From positions 123,501 to 187,500 of the forward strand of contig CAMXCT020000259.1 in NCBI GenBank assembly GCA_947184155.2: 64,000 nt of DNA, read 5' to 3'. The DNA is from Cladocopium goreaui (lineage: Eukaryota; Sar; Dinophyceae; Suessiales; Symbiodiniaceae). Each line of letters begins with the position of its first letter. Position 1 is the first letter of the stretch. Of the stretch, positions 1-12,672 are shown piece by piece. Made by a program: the position numbers and the translations under genes. The notes beneath the pieces are model-generated. The model was not told the DNA's origin. It searched no databases and was given only the letters and a program-made list of their open reading frames with translations.

Positions 1-365
1 GACGTGAAGTTGAAGCCGTACCTGTCAAGAAAGGTGGAGCGCAGCAACACCGAAAGCCCATTATCATTAAAATGATTTGAATGTTTTTTTCAGCTTTTGG
101 TTGTTTTGGGGTTGAAAACAACAAGCTAGAATAGAAGATACTATATATATTCACATATAATATAACTATTCGCTGTATTCGTCATTATTGACCTATATTG
201 TCCTTACTATAGTTTATTCATTTCATTGTATTGCATCCTCTTCTGCCATGTGTCGGGCAAGCACGGTGCTTTAAAGCCATGATGGATTTCTGAACAAAGT
301 ATCTTCAGTCAGTACAGTAGTTCCCCATCCGCAAACTCGGCAGAACTCAGCAGTGCTCACAAGAT

Positions 366-469
366 TACCCTCTGGTAATTTAACATAGCTATTGAAAATG
401 ACCATTTATAGTGGATTTTCCCATTGAAAATGGTGATTTTCTATAGTTATGTTAGTTTACCAGAGGGCA
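366..469. mobile_element. ~100-bp palindromic MITE, copy 1
   Basis: The two halves are inverted copies of each other. The left end reads TACCCTCTGGTAATTTAACA and the right end is close to its complement. Five further copies occur at 2147, 14838, 19196, 20677 and 61586, so this is a dispersed non-autonomous fold-back element. No coding capacity is visible. Confidence 0.8.
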
Positions 470-474
470 ACACA

Positions 475-1057
475 GAGCTGCCTGTAGAAAAGACGGCCAG
501 CATAGAAGCGACGTTCCAAATGGTCGTGTCTATCCGACAAAGCGCGATACACCTGGCCAGGCATCCACCGGCGTCCAGGGTCGAGCCTGCTGTACAGTCG
601 TTGCCCCGCCTGGTCCTTGTAGTGGAACTCTGGAGGCAGGGTCCTGACCAGGAACCAATGAGATTGGCCATGCCCCGAGGCTAAACTGCTTGGATGAAAG
701 GAGCTCTGCTTGATTCCTTGAAACCAGGCCCTCACATCAGCAGCCATGTTGCCATAGAAAATGAAAAAAAGTGACATACTCCTGACTTCCCACGCAATGC
801 GTGTCAGGCAGTCGATCACAGCTCCGCTCTCCTCAAAGACTGCAGCAACAGTTTCACATAGGGCAAAACCTGGCTGTGGCAACGATGGGAAACGACATTG
901 CCACTCATATATCCCAGCATAAATATCATACATGGGGAACAACTTTATCAAAACTGTGGCCATAGGAGGCCATAGGTTACAACTGCCATCAACATCAATA
1001 AGCAGTGTGGAGTTGCAAACCCCACTGTATGAGATCATAATTAGTCTTGGCCAGGCA
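475..1057 (-). CDS. uncharacterised host coding fragment
   Basis: About 190 codons stay open on the minus strand with a mixed, non-repetitive composition. Several aromatic and charged stretches (for example MAADVRAWFQGIKQ) look like real protein. An in-frame stop lies a few codons upstream, so it could be a single exon or a gene fragment. Its 3' end runs into the palindromic MITE at 366-469. I do not recognise the family. It could be a chance open frame, but the length and lack of simple repeats argue for coding. Confidence 0.35.
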
Positions 1058-1221
1058 CCTTCATCATACCCTCAGACATCTCATCATCCACTTGCCGGGC
1101 ATTCGCATTGTTGAGATACCTCTGGCGAGAAATAAAGTTGACTGCTGTTATCAAACCTATATACTTAAGACACCAAAAGACATGCATTCATTGGGAAACT
1201 TCAAATATGTGTGCTTACGAT

Positions 1222-1492
1222 AAACAACAAAAAACAAACCACAACAAAATACAAAATGAAAAAACAAAAAAGAAACAAATTGCGCTAGAATGCTTTGTAT
1301 TTGTTTCTTTTTTGTTTCTTTTTTTTCCTCGGGAGACTCCGGAATCCCAAATCTGCATTTTTCTTTGGAAAAGAACGCGAAAAAAAAACCAAACAGAAAC
1401 GAAAAAGAAACAAATACAAAGCACTCTGGCGCAATTTGTTTCGTTTTTGCTTTTTTCATTTTGTATTGTTTGTGGTTTGTTTTTTGGGTTTG
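1222..1492. repeat. fold-back (inverted repeat) element
   Basis: The left arm (about 1222-1312, rich in AAACAAAAAAGAAACAAATT) is mirrored by the right arm (about 1400-1492). A ~90-bp loop around 1325-1395 separates them. ORFs read through it on both strands are mirror images of the repeat and are not genes. A TA microsatellite follows at 1558-1590. Confidence 0.6.
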
Positions 1493-2146
1493 TTTATTTT
1501 TCGTTTTCAAAACTGTTTGTTTGTTTCCAGTAAAATGCAGCATTTTGCGTTATAAAATAAATATATATATAATTATATATATATATATACATCAACACTT
1601 GATGGTGGATATGGCTTGGCATCTACACTCGCATCATGTTTCCTGTATTTTCCTGCGGCCAACTATGGCCAGTAAAATATCATGCGGCCAACTATGGCCA
1701 GTAAAATACACCCCACTTGTTGGGTATTTTGAGGACCCTGTCAGCCGCGTTTCATCTTGGAACATGTCGGACACCATGAAGCGCCCCAAAAGCTGCAGCT
1801 TGAAATGCGCTTGAAAGGCCATTAAAATCCATTAAGCTTCAGCTTCTACCATCGATTGTGTAGGTGCACAGTGTTCCTGATATTTCTGTTCCTGGTATTT
1901 TTTCCACTTCTTTCCAGATCAAATGCGAGGGGAATGACAGAGGTTCATGACAAAAATCTCCGGCGCACTGCTGGCTGACAAGCTCGAATAGATTGGGCTG
2001 CTCCACCAAAAGACCTCAGCACCATTAAATATTATTACATTACTACTGTGCCATGTGGTGTTATCCGAGTCGAATCCTGCCAATGTTTTTGTGTGTAACT
2101 CTCCAAACAGCAACTGTGCACGGCTGTGCAGCCTCAGCATTCCTTC

Positions 2147-2249
2147 TACCCTCTGGTAATTTAACATAGCTATTGAAAATGGCAATTTTTAATGGAAAAT
2201 CCACTATAAATCACCATTTTCAATAGCTATGTTAGTTTACCAGAGGGTA
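2147..2249. mobile_element. ~100-bp palindromic MITE, copy 2
   Basis: Same family as copy 1. The ends are TACCCTCTGG and CCAGAGGGTA, and the inner parts are inverted AACATAGCTATTGAAAATGG blocks. Confidence 0.8.
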
Positions 2250-2789
2250 TCTTGCCTGAAATGATGTCATGATGTCATGCTGATTGATCACCATAGCCCA
2301 GGAGCTGAAGATCGTCGGCAAGCCATCGGGGTGTTCCTCATGGTAGGCTCTCAACTCGGCCGAATTTCTCTTCAACACCTCGCGTTGCCATGGTCACCGA
2401 TCTCCCAAGAAGTGGGAGCCAAGGAAGTTTCAAAAAGGGTAAGTTGGTAGTTGTGCTTTGATTTGGGTACACAATGATACAGTAGATGGCCCCAAAATTG
2501 CTTTTTTTTTCAAAAATGGTTCAATACAAAAATGACCACTTTCTTGGGTAGTGGTACTCCACCTGATCTTTTCCAGCCAAGCAACAGAGAGGAGCACCTT
2601 CTTTCTGAAGTGGTGGATCTGCTCCAGAACCAATTCCCTCGCAGGGTCAAAGAAACATGCAGTTTGAATAATGTGTCTCTTGAAATTAGGTGTACCGGTG
2701 TACCCCAAACCATTGGTTCCCCCATTCAAACATGATCCATTTTCAATGATGTTGAATGATTTTGGTATCATTTGGTATCCCCTATGACT

Positions 2790-3035
2790 CAGGAAACCTA
2801 CAGATGGTCGCAGGAAGATGACCACCGTGCCTCTCCATGTCTTCCAGAGGCAACTTCTGAATGGCTTCCTCCGGCCACCAGAAATGGAAGTGAAACTGGC
2901 AAGATCTCTCAATCTGGGGAGCTCTGAAGAGGGCAGTGGTGCCAAACATGATATCCATGGGTCCATGGCAGCAGTTTCGCGCCTCCAGTTTGGGACACCA
3001 AGCCTCCTCCAAGGCGCTCTGAAAGATGCACCTGG
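2790..3035 (-). CDS. possible host exon, unidentified
   Basis: A minus-strand stretch of about 75 open codons has balanced composition (a segment reads CQFHFHFWWPEEAIQKLPLE) and follows a plausible polypyrimidine/AG acceptor near 3037. Other minus frames are also partly open here, so frame and borders are uncertain. No family is recognised. The regions at 3.1-4.3 kb and 4.5-5.3 kb show no gene I can support. Confidence 0.22.
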
Positions 3036-4325
3036 CACTGTAATTGTGAGATGCGTCAGTAAAATATTGTCATATGATATCTCATGCTCGAAAAAAAGAC
3101 AGGTGCAGAGCGGAAAAAGAATAGCAACTAGAAACTTCAATACTCACGACATTTCCGGGACAAAGAGTGAGAGATGCGTTGGCGACTAGACCAAACGATA
3201 TAATCTTGTCTGCCGCAACCTGTGGTTATACATACCTAAAAACAAATCTCCTGTCCTACCATTTTGGGTGGATATGGATCGTTCCTTGAAAGTCGACTAT
3301 CTATATATCATATCTATCTATGTTTAGTAGAACCACTTTCACTGAAAATAGTCTAGCCAGGAATAGTGGCCAGTCGGGGTATGAAGCATCCACTCTCGAC
3401 AAGAAAACAACGAGATCCGTTTAAATATCTGCGGCTCCTTGCCTCCAACTGTGATCGTCTTGTGCTAGCTTTCCGCTGCGTTGCTTGCTCATGGCGAATT
3501 CGGAGTGCTAATCCCTTACAAGGGCGTACCGCTTGGTCTGAAAATAGGCAACCCCGGTTCCACTGGTGAATCATGATTGTCCCATTCACGGCTACACTAT
3601 TTGGGGGTACAAGAGCAGGGGTTTGCTATCACTGTCTGAATCGTTCACAGGGATCACCTCCCTATGATCTTCACCGTAAAACAACAATCGCTTAAAAACA
3701 AAGAGACTTTGGTACTGAAATGGAATTATCCAAGCTGTTCCTCTTATTGTTGGTGGCCTTTGAATCCATGAATCGTGTACATTCAACATGCCATCGCTTC
3801 AAGCATGTCTCGAACAGGGCCCTCTTGTGCAAGTTTGCCAACGAACGGCTCATGCGATGACACAACAAAAAAAGGGGCTGCAGCAAAATCGTCACGCGCA
3901 AAGCTAAACGTCATTCACCCTACTCTACGCCTAGCTGGCGCACGTATCAGCTGTTGTCATACGAACTAGTTCAGTCAATCAATAGAGAAATGTGTGCTCC
4001 ATGAACATTCCATTCTTAAATCTTTGCAGCATACAAAAACCAATTGCGGAATGTAAACAGGCGGCCAGTTTTAGGCCCAAATATATTTAGCGGGATCTCC
4101 CAGTGGGTATCTCATGGTGAATCATGAATTTTCCCAGTGGCCCATGTGGCCATAAATTGTGGTAAATCACCCAATTTCTGGACAAACCCAGTTGATCCAA
4201 TCTCTATTTCGGGCCTGGTCAAATCCCCGTTTGCACCTGCTTGCCCGACAGCTGAAAGAGGCCAGTCACCTGCAAGAAGGAATTGGCTGGTTAATGATAA
4301 ATCATTGGTCAATTGGCTTATGGTT

Positions 4326-4460
4326 CATCAATATTCGTCAATATTCGTCAATATTATTCATCAATAATTATTCATCAATATTCATCAATATTCATCAATA
4401 TTCATCAATATTCTTCAATATTCATCAATATTCATCAATATTCATCAATATTCATCAATC
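4326..4460 (+). repeat. 10-bp tandem repeat (ATTCATCAAT)n
   Basis: About thirteen near-perfect copies of ATTCATCAAT. ORFs through it (repeated SSIFINIHQY) are repeat translations. Confidence 0.85.
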
Positions 4461-5377
4461 ATCATTACCAAAAGCAAGTGGTTTCGACATGGTATTAACT
4501 GAACCAATGAACAAATGATAACAAATGAATCAGCAAAGATGGAGAAAATACAACCAACATGAAGCTGGCTGTTGGTCGAGCTACCCATGCTCAAAATGTG
4601 TCTGTCCCGTGGGAATCAGCATCGCATAGTTTTGAAGCCACCAACAGTCGCTTCGCCAGCTCACCAGTAACCAGCAGTCGGGTGCCTCGACATAATCCAA
4701 ATCAGCCAATGGCTTCTCCGTGCTGGTATCACCCCAGCCGGTCTGAGCCAAGTTGAGCCAATCCTATGTGCCTCTCACTCTTTTTCAACTCAAGTACCAA
4801 TCATAATTCATGTATATTCATGTTGACTGATGATAATCGCTGTTGATTAATGTTGCTCAAGGTTGCTCAATGTTGATTTCTGTTGGTTCCTGTTGGTGAA
4901 TGTTGACTGTTGGTTCAGCTCTTTGGATTTGATTTCTTTCCTTTCTGATAATTACCCCCAATGAAAACTCCCCATGTACCGGAAACGCCTCTACAAAGCG
5001 TTTTAGGGTAAAAGGTCAGGACTTTTCCACAAAACCTGAGTAGCTGATGATTCCATATAGTCCTATACTGCCTATATTAAAAACATGTGGGGTGTATTGA
5101 AAGGCAGCAGATGCATCGAGTCCTTTTTTTCGTGGCCGCTGTGCCGCTGGTCACTTCTTTGAGGTGGACCTGACCATGGCCGTGAGAGATTTTTTGGCCC
5201 TGTGGGGTCCAGGTCCCCCCAAAACAGCACCATGGGAATCCACCATTTGATGCTGTGGATGCTATGGAAATCGATTCTAAATCTATGATTAAATCTGGAA
5301 ATTGATTCTAAATCTATGGCTAAATCTATGACTTGGTCGCTGGAATATTTGGAGATATTTGGAGCAAAGTGCTTCAC

Positions 5378-5430
5378 GCGCCTTGAAGAAGTGCACACCT
5401 CCATCCTCATCCGAAAACGCCAGGTTCCGC
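5378..5430 (-). CDS. WD40-repeat host exon
   Basis: A short exon is bounded by acceptor ..CGCAG and donor GTGAAG on the minus strand. It encodes RNLAFSDEDGGVHFFKAR, the strand c/d part of a WD40 blade. It is the lowest-coordinate member of the minus-strand WD40 exon series. Borders are read by eye. Confidence 0.45.
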
Positions 5431-5554
5431 CTGCGACGCAGGCGAGCTTTCCAGGTTACCATCCCATGGATCATCCAGCGGGGGTTTATCTCATTGTTAT
5501 GGCAATTCTGACTACGAAAGTGATGATAAACCACTGGGAAACAATATGCCTTCA

Positions 5555-5601
5555 TCTTCATCATCATCATCATCATCATCCTCATCCTCATCCTCATCCT
5601 A
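5555..5601 (+). repeat. (CAT)n / (CATCCT)n microsatellite
   Basis: Uninterrupted CAT trinucleotides followed by CATCCT hexamers. This is simple intronic repeat. Confidence 0.85.
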
Positions 5602-6719
5602 TTAATTACCATCAACTGTAATTGAAAAAACAATGGCATATCCTGGTTTATCACCGTGTTATACCACCTTTCCCCCATTAACATGGCATCTTTTCTCTGG
5701 CGGAAAATGATGAAACATCAACCAATCGACCATGGTCTTCTCCCTAGCCTTACTCCATCTTCCCAGCGCAGGGCGCATGCCATGTGAACCAAGGAGGCAT
5801 CGCCTAGAACGAAGCCACCGAGAGGGAGATGCGTCCAAAACTGGAAGATACACGGATACCATCACTGTCAGTCTTGTTTTATGGTGATTGGTGGATTATA
5901 TATATATATACCGTATACCCAAATAAACTCAAATGAACGGAAATGTGAGTTCCTTCATTATCATTGAAAAACATTGAAATGAATCATGAAGATAAAATGG
6001 ATCAGCTATACTAGCATAGGCTGTATAGGGATTCAGTATTGAACAATGTACGTCTTCATGTCCAAAAAGCGCTTTTGCGACATGATGTAGCGAGTCTAGT
6101 GGCGACCAAATTTGCTTGCTTCAACCACCGCTGCAGGTGCCGGGACAAAGCAGGTAGAACAGAAAAGAGCAACATTGATCTCAAATCACCACTTCATTCT
6201 GTGTTGATGTTTCAGAATCGAGAAAGTTTGTAGCTTGAAGGATCATGAAGACATGGATGTTTGAGCAAAAGTTCCAAAAGGGATTCAATTGACACATTGG
6301 CTGAGTCTTCGAAGTCGTTGTTTCTTCGTTCACTCTGGGTCCCCCTGACACTGGCAGGAGCTCAGTCGTTGTGGAGCATCTTGGGCATCAACCACCAGAA
6401 GGGGAGACTTCTGCGAAGTACCTCTGCAGGCGCGGAGAGATGCCAGGGGTGGCCCGCAAAATTGGCAGTTTGGGATTAGACCATCCCTTTTGAGAGGGGA
6501 ATCATTCTGACCCATATCCGTTTTGGATCATTCTAGTAGCATCAGCTCTGCTTTGCGGATATGCTGTTCCCAGTTTCTTCAACCAAGTCGGCGGGTTTTG
6601 GCTTGCTCACCTTGTATCACCCTTTTTCGCTGCTTTGAAGAAATCGAAAAACAGAGTGGTCTCTGGCGGTATCTGGTGTTTACCATTGACATCTCAATGG
6701 TGGTTGCTGAAGCTGGTAC

Positions 6720-6797
6720 CGGATGTCGCACGAAGACATGGCAGATTCCACAACTGGACTTGTCGATCCCAGCTGTAGGAGACCTGGAGAGATTGGT
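6720..6797 (-). CDS. WD40-repeat host exon
   Basis: The acceptor is CTGCAG and the donor GTACCA on the minus strand. The translation contains VSYSWDRQVQLWNLPC, a clear WD40 blade end (S-W-D-R then L-W-N-L). The 78-nt length is typical of the other exons here. The gaps from 5.9 to 6.7 kb and 6.8 to 7.25 kb hold no other gene I can support. Confidence 0.55.
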
Positions 6798-7257
6798 CTG
6801 CAGCTCAGACGGCCACGTACGATTTATACCATGTCATATCACGGTGAAAGTATGAATATCATCATTTAATTATCATCTCTAACTGTCGTATCATTTACAG
6901 TATATCACATATTTATAGCATCTAAAAAAAAACTGCATGAAAGACTATGGTAACGAACAGTCAGTTGTAAATGGTCCAAATTACATGGTATATAAAACTG
7001 ATTAAAAGTGTATTAAATATTAAATGTCATGTGCGTTTAAAGAACATTATCTATGAAACTTCGTGGTTTGCATTAGGAACATTGGCTATGGTTGGTTGCA
7101 GTGTAGCTATCCCCCCCTGTAAATCATGGAAGCTGAAGATTTTGTTACTCAAGCAGTAGCCAGTGGAGGAGTTCGTGGAAGGGAAGGTGAACCCTTGAGT
7201 TGAGTAAATACGATAAGAATGAAAAACAGGTGCTGAAAAAATGAAGAAAACATAGAA

Positions 7258-7430
7258 ATATAATGTAATATAATGTAATATAATGTAATATAATGTAACA
7301 TAATGTAATATAATGTAATATAATGTAACATAATGTAACATAATGTAATATAATGTAATATAATGTAACATAATGTAATATAATGTAATATAATGTAATA
7401 TAATGTAATATAATGTAATATAATGTAATA
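7258..7430 (+). repeat. 10-bp satellite (AATGTAATAT)n, left block
   Basis: About 17 copies of AATGTAATAT with AATGTAACAT variants. The same 10-mer in the same orientation forms the array at 12359-12672, so the two arrays frame the satellite block between them. Confidence 0.9.
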
Positions 7431-7462
7431 ACATAGACCCGGGCAAGCCGGCGGCGGAAGTT

Positions 7463-8163
7463 TCCCAAGAATAAATGACCTATAGTTCAAGGCCAGCCTG
7501 TCCCGAGCGTGTCCTTCCCTCGACAAGCGGTTTTTTTTTTCAGCGAGAGACGAAGCAAAGTCTTCACACTCCACACTTCACACTTCACTCTTCGCACTCC
7601 AAACTTCACACTCCACAGTCCACACTTCTCACTGCTTCCTTCACACTCCAAACTTCACACTCCACACTTCACACTTCGCACTTCACAGTCCACACTTCTC
7701 ACTTCTCACTGCTTCCTTCACACTCCAAACTTCACACTTCACACTTCTCACTTCGCACTTCACACTCCACACTTCACACTCCACACTTCACACTCCAAAC
7801 CTCACACTTCACACTTCTCACTTTGCACTTCACACTCCACACTTCACACTTCACACTTCTCACTTCGCACTTCACACTCCACATTTCACACTTCACACTT
7901 GACAGTCCACACTTCACACTTCTCACTGCTCACTGCTTCCTTCACACTCCAAACTTCACACTTCACACTCACTTCGCACTTCACATTCCACATTTCACAC
8001 TTCACACTTCACAGTCCACACTTCACACTTCTTACTGCTCACTGCTTCCTTCACACTCCAAACTTCACACTTCACACTCCACACTCCACACTTCACACTG
8101 CACTCTTTGCACTCCAAACTTCACACTCCACACTTCACAGTTTCTAGTCATTTATTCTTGGGA
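7463..8163 (+). repeat. CACACTTCA minisatellite bracketed by a 17-bp inverted repeat
   Basis: A degenerate 7-9-bp array (CACACTTCACACTCCA and similar) fills 7565-8140. It is bracketed by TCCCAAGAATAAATGAC at 7463-7479 and its exact reverse complement at 8147-8163. A second array of the same type occupies about 8424-8575. Serine/threonine/histidine-rich ORFs here are satellite translations. Confidence 0.8.
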
Positions 8164-8577
8164 CACTAATGCCGTCACTTCTACTTCCCACTGTCATTAC
8201 CTAAAAAGGGGCCAGTCCAAACAGTTACAATACTCATTGTCACTACAGTTACAGCCACAACGGTCATTGTCAAAGTAGTCTTTGTCATAGTATCTATGGT
8301 CACAGTAGTCATGATCAGAATAGTCACAGTCACAGTCACATCAGGTATGGTCACACTAATCAAAGTCACGGTGGTCATTTTATGGAGGTTATCAACATAC
8401 AACCGCACGAACGATGGAATTACTTCACACTCCACACTTCACACTTGTCACTTCTCACTGCTTCCTTCACACTCCAAACTTAAACTTCACACTCCACACT
8501 TCTCACTTCCCACTGCTTCCTTCACACTGCACACTTCACACTGCACTCTTCACGCCCCACACTTCACTGCTCTAAAC

Positions 8578-9425
8578 CTACGTGCAACGGCGTCGGAAAA
8601 TTGTAGCTCCAAAACCGGATCTCGACGCCAGAGCGAAAAAAAGACGATTTTGAAGCACTTTTTAAAAGGATTTTTAAAAGGAAAATTACTAGCGCCAAAA
8701 TGGAGGAAATCTGCTGACAAATCACTGTCGCAGCCTTCATGCAGCCACTCCAATACGATTTACGAAGTCCAGCTGCAAAAGACAATAGTATTACGCATGC
8801 AGCCTCAGCATGAAGCAACCTTGACGCAGCTATTACAATGCGATCTGCGGAGACTGAGTTGCAAAACACAATAGAACTACGCGCAACTGGGTCGGAAATT
8901 GCAGGTCCAAAACCGGATCTCGACGCCAGAGCGAAAAAAAGACGATTTTGAAGCACTTTTTAAAAGGATTTTTAGAAGGAAAATCACTAGCGCCAAAATG
9001 GAGAAAATCTGCTGACAAATCACTGTCGCAGCCTTCATGCAGCCACTCCAATACGATTTACGAAGTCCAGCTGCAAAAAACAATAGTATTACGCATGCAG
9101 CCGCGGCACCAAGCAACCTTGACGCAGCCATTACAATGCGATCTGCAGAGACTGAGTTGCAAAACACAATAGAACTACGCGCAACGGCGTCGGAAATTGT
9201 AGCTCCAAAACCGGATCTCGACGCCAGAGCGAAAAAAAGACGATTTTGAAGCACTTTTTAAAAGGATTTTTAAAGGAAAATTACTAGCGCCAAAATGGAG
9301 AAAATCTGCTGACAAATCACTGTCGCAGCCTTCATGCAGCCACTCCAATACGATTTACGAAGTCCAGCTGCAAAAGACAATAGTATTACGCATGCAGCCG
9401 TGGCAAGAAGCAACCTTGACGCAGC
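8578..9425 (+). repeat. ~298-bp tandem repeat, about 2.9 copies
   Basis: Copies start at about 8578, 8877 and 9174, each beginning CTACGYGCAAC. Each contains a shared segment that includes CCGGATCTCGACGCCAGAGC and an A-rich tract. Copies differ by point changes and small indels. No consistent ORF is conserved. Confidence 0.85.
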
Positions 9426-11371
9426 CATTTACACTGCGGGAACGATCCTACAGTTGCAAAGCACAATGGAATTCCATCGGCAACTCATCCACCAGCACCA
9501 CTTGCAATCCCATTTACATTGCGGGAACGATCCTAGAGTTGCAAATCACAATGAAATTCCATCGGCAACTCATCCACCAGCACCACTTGCAATCCCATTT
9601 ACATTGCGGGAACGATCCTACAGTTGCAAAGCACAATGGAATTCCATCGGCAACTCCTCCACCAGCACCACTTGCAATCCCATTTACAGTGAGGGAACGA
9701 TCCTAGAGTTGCAAATCACAATGGAATTCCATCGGCAACTCATCCACCAGCACCACTTGCAACCCCATTTACATTGCGGGAACGATCCTACAGTTGCAAA
9801 TCACAATGGAATTCTGTCGACCACACATGCACGAAAAACAGTTGAAACCCCATTTACAATGCGGAACCGATCCGACCATGATCCGCCATGATCCGAGCAT
9901 ATCCGATGATCCGACCACACACGAGACCGTCTCGCACCCGTCGCACCGCAGAGGTAGATCATCGAGGTTCGGGGACGGACTTTGTATGGAAAAACATAGG
10001 GTTTCGTGCATCTGCTATCTCTCAAAAACGCATTTCGTGCGAGACTTCCTTCAAAACTCCATCGGCAACTCCTCCACCAGCACCACTTGCAATCCCATTT
10101 ACATTGCGGGAACGATCCTAGAGTTGCAAATCACAATGGAATTCCATCGGCAACTCATCCACCAGCACCACTTGCATCCCATTTACAATGCGGGAACGAT
10201 CCTACAGTTGCAAATCACAATGGAATTCTGTCGACCACACATGCACGAAAAACAGTTGACACCCCATTTACAATGCGGAACCGATCCGAGAATGATCCGA
10301 ACATGATCCGAGCATGATCCGACCACACACGAGACCGTCTCGCACCCGTCGCACCGCAGAGGTAGATCATCGAGGTTCGGGGACGCACTTTGTATGGAAA
10401 AACATAGGGTTTCGTGCATCTGCTATCTTCTCAAAAACGCATTTCGTGCGAGACTTCCTTCAAACTCCATCGGCAACTCATTCCACCAGCACCACTTGCA
10501 ATCCCATTTACATGAGGGAACGATCCTAAGTTGCAAATCACAATGGAATTCCATCGGCAACTCATCCACCAGCACCACTTGCAATCCCATTTACAATGCG
10601 GGAACGATCCTACAGTTGCAAATCACAATGGAATTCTGTCGACCACACATGCACGAAAAACAGTTGAAACCCCATTTACAATGCGGAACCGATCCGAGAC
10701 CATCCGACCATGATCCGAGGATGATCCGACCACACACGAGACCGTCTCGCACCCGTCGCACCGCAGAGGTAGATCATCGAGGTTCGGGGACGGACTTTGT
10801 ATGGAAAAACATAGGGTTTCGTGCATCTGCTATCTCTCAAAAACGCATTTCGTGCGAGACTTCCTTCAAAACTCCATCGGCAACTCCTCCACCAGCACCA
10901 CTTGCAATCCCATTTACAGTGAGGGAACGATCCTAGAGTTGCAAATCACAATGGAATTCCATCGGCAACTCATCCACCAGCACCACTTGCATCCCATTTA
11001 CAATGCGGGAACGATCCGACAGTTGCAAATCACAATGGAATTCTGTCGACCACACATGCACGAAAAACAGTTGACACCCCATTTACAATGCGGAACCGAT
11101 CCGACATGATCCGCCCCATGATCCGAACATGATCGACATGATCCAACCACACACGAGACCGTCTCGCACCCGTCGCACCGCAGAGGTAGATCATCGAGGT
11201 TCGGGGACGCACTTTGTATGGAAAAACATAGGGTTTCGTGCATCTGCTATCTCTCAAAAACGCATTTCGTGCGAGACTTCCTCCAAAACTCCATCGGCAA
11301 CTCCTCCACCAGCACCACTTGCAATCCCATTTACATTGCGGGAACGATCCTACAGTTGCAAATCACAATGC
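9425..11371 (+). repeat. higher-order satellite: ~80-bp units inside ~410-bp repeats
   Basis: An ~80-bp monomer (marker CATCCACCAGCACCACTTGC) recurs many times. From 9.8 kb it is organised into ~410-bp higher-order repeats. The marker ATGCACGAAAAACAGTTGA appears near 9826, 10240, 10649 and 11054. Each long unit also carries a block containing GAGACCGTCTCGCACCCGTC. ORFs over it repeat with the satellite and are not genes. Confidence 0.85.
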
Positions 11372-11372
11372 C

Positions 11373-12308
11373 CTGACTAACTCTTTCCCTCACTAACTCT
11401 TTCTTTGACTAACTCTTTCCCTCACCAACTCTTTCCACTAACTCTTTCTTTGACTACCTCTTTCTTTAACTAACTGTTTCTTTGACTAACTGTTTCTTTG
11501 ACTAACTGTTTCTTTGACTAACTGTTTCTTTGACTAACTCTTTCTTTGACTAACTCTTTCTTTGACTAACTGTTTCTTTGACTAACTCTTTCTTTGACTA
11601 ACTCTTTCTTTGACTAACTGTTTCTTTCACTAACTCTTTCTTTGACTAACTCTTTCTTTGACTAACTGTTTCTTTGACTAACTCTTTCTTTAACTAACTC
11701 TTTCTTTGACTAACTGTTGCTTTGACTGACTCTTTCTTTTACTAACTCTTTCTTTGACTAACTGTTTCTTTGACTAACTGTTTCTTTGACTCACTCTTTC
11801 TTTGACTAACTGTTTCTTTGACTAACTGTTTCTTTGACTAACTGTTTCTTTGACTGACTAACTTTTCTTTGACTAACTGTTTCTTTGACTAACTGTTTCT
11901 TTGACTAACTCTTTCTTTGACTAACTCTTTCTTTGACTAACTGTTTCTTTGACTAACTGTTTCTTTGACTAACTGTTTCTTTGACTAACTGTTTCTTTGA
12001 CTAACTCTTTCTTTGACTAACTCTTTCTTTGACTAACTGTTTCTTTGACTAACTGTTCTTTGACTTTGACTAACTCTTTCTTTGACTAACTGTTTCTTTG
12101 ACTAACTGTTTCTTTGACTAACTGTTTCTTTGACTAACTCTTTCTTTGACTAACTCTTTCTTTGACTAACTGTTTCTTTGACTAACTGTTTCTTTGACTA
12201 ACTGTTTTTTTGACTAACTGTTTCTTTGACTAACTCTTTCTTTGACTAACTCTTTCTTTGACTAACTGTTTCTTTGACTAACTGTTTCTTTGACTAACTC
12301 TTTCCCTG
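11373..12308 (+). repeat. 16-bp satellite (TTTGACTAACTSTTTC)n
   Basis: Nearly sixty head-to-tail copies of a 16-mer, mostly ACTAACTGTTTCTTTG or ACTAACTCTTTCTTTG, with few length changes. Confidence 0.9.
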
Positions 12309-12358
12309 ACATTCTAAAAGTCCGTAACACGGAAGTTTCTCCCCCTAAACTTCCTTTG

Positions 12359-12672
12359 ATAATGTAATATAATGTAATATAATGTAATATAATGTAATAT
12401 AATGTAATATAATGTAATATAATGTAATATAATGTAATATAATGTGATATAATGTAATATAATGTAATATAATGTAACATAATGTAATATAATGTAACAT
12501 AATGTAATATAATGTAACATAATGTAATATAATGTAATATAATGTAATATAATGTAATATAATGTAATATAATGTAACATAATGTAATATAATGTAATAT
12601 AATGTAATATAATGTAATATAATGTAATATCATGTAATATAATGTAATATCATGTAATATAATGTAATATAA
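12359..12672 (+). repeat. 10-bp satellite (AATGTAATAT)n, right block
   Basis: About 31 copies of the 10-mer also found at 7258-7430. The two arrays bracket the 5.4 kb satellite region. Confidence 0.9.

Noticed and set aside
7051-7574. Three overlapping minus ORFs rich in Tyr-Ile-Leu-His
   Set aside because: They are translations of the AATGTAATAT satellite in three frames.
7475-8278. 267-codon plus ORF rich in His-Thr-Ser
   Set aside because: Pure CACACTTCA minisatellite translation. A second frame is equally open.
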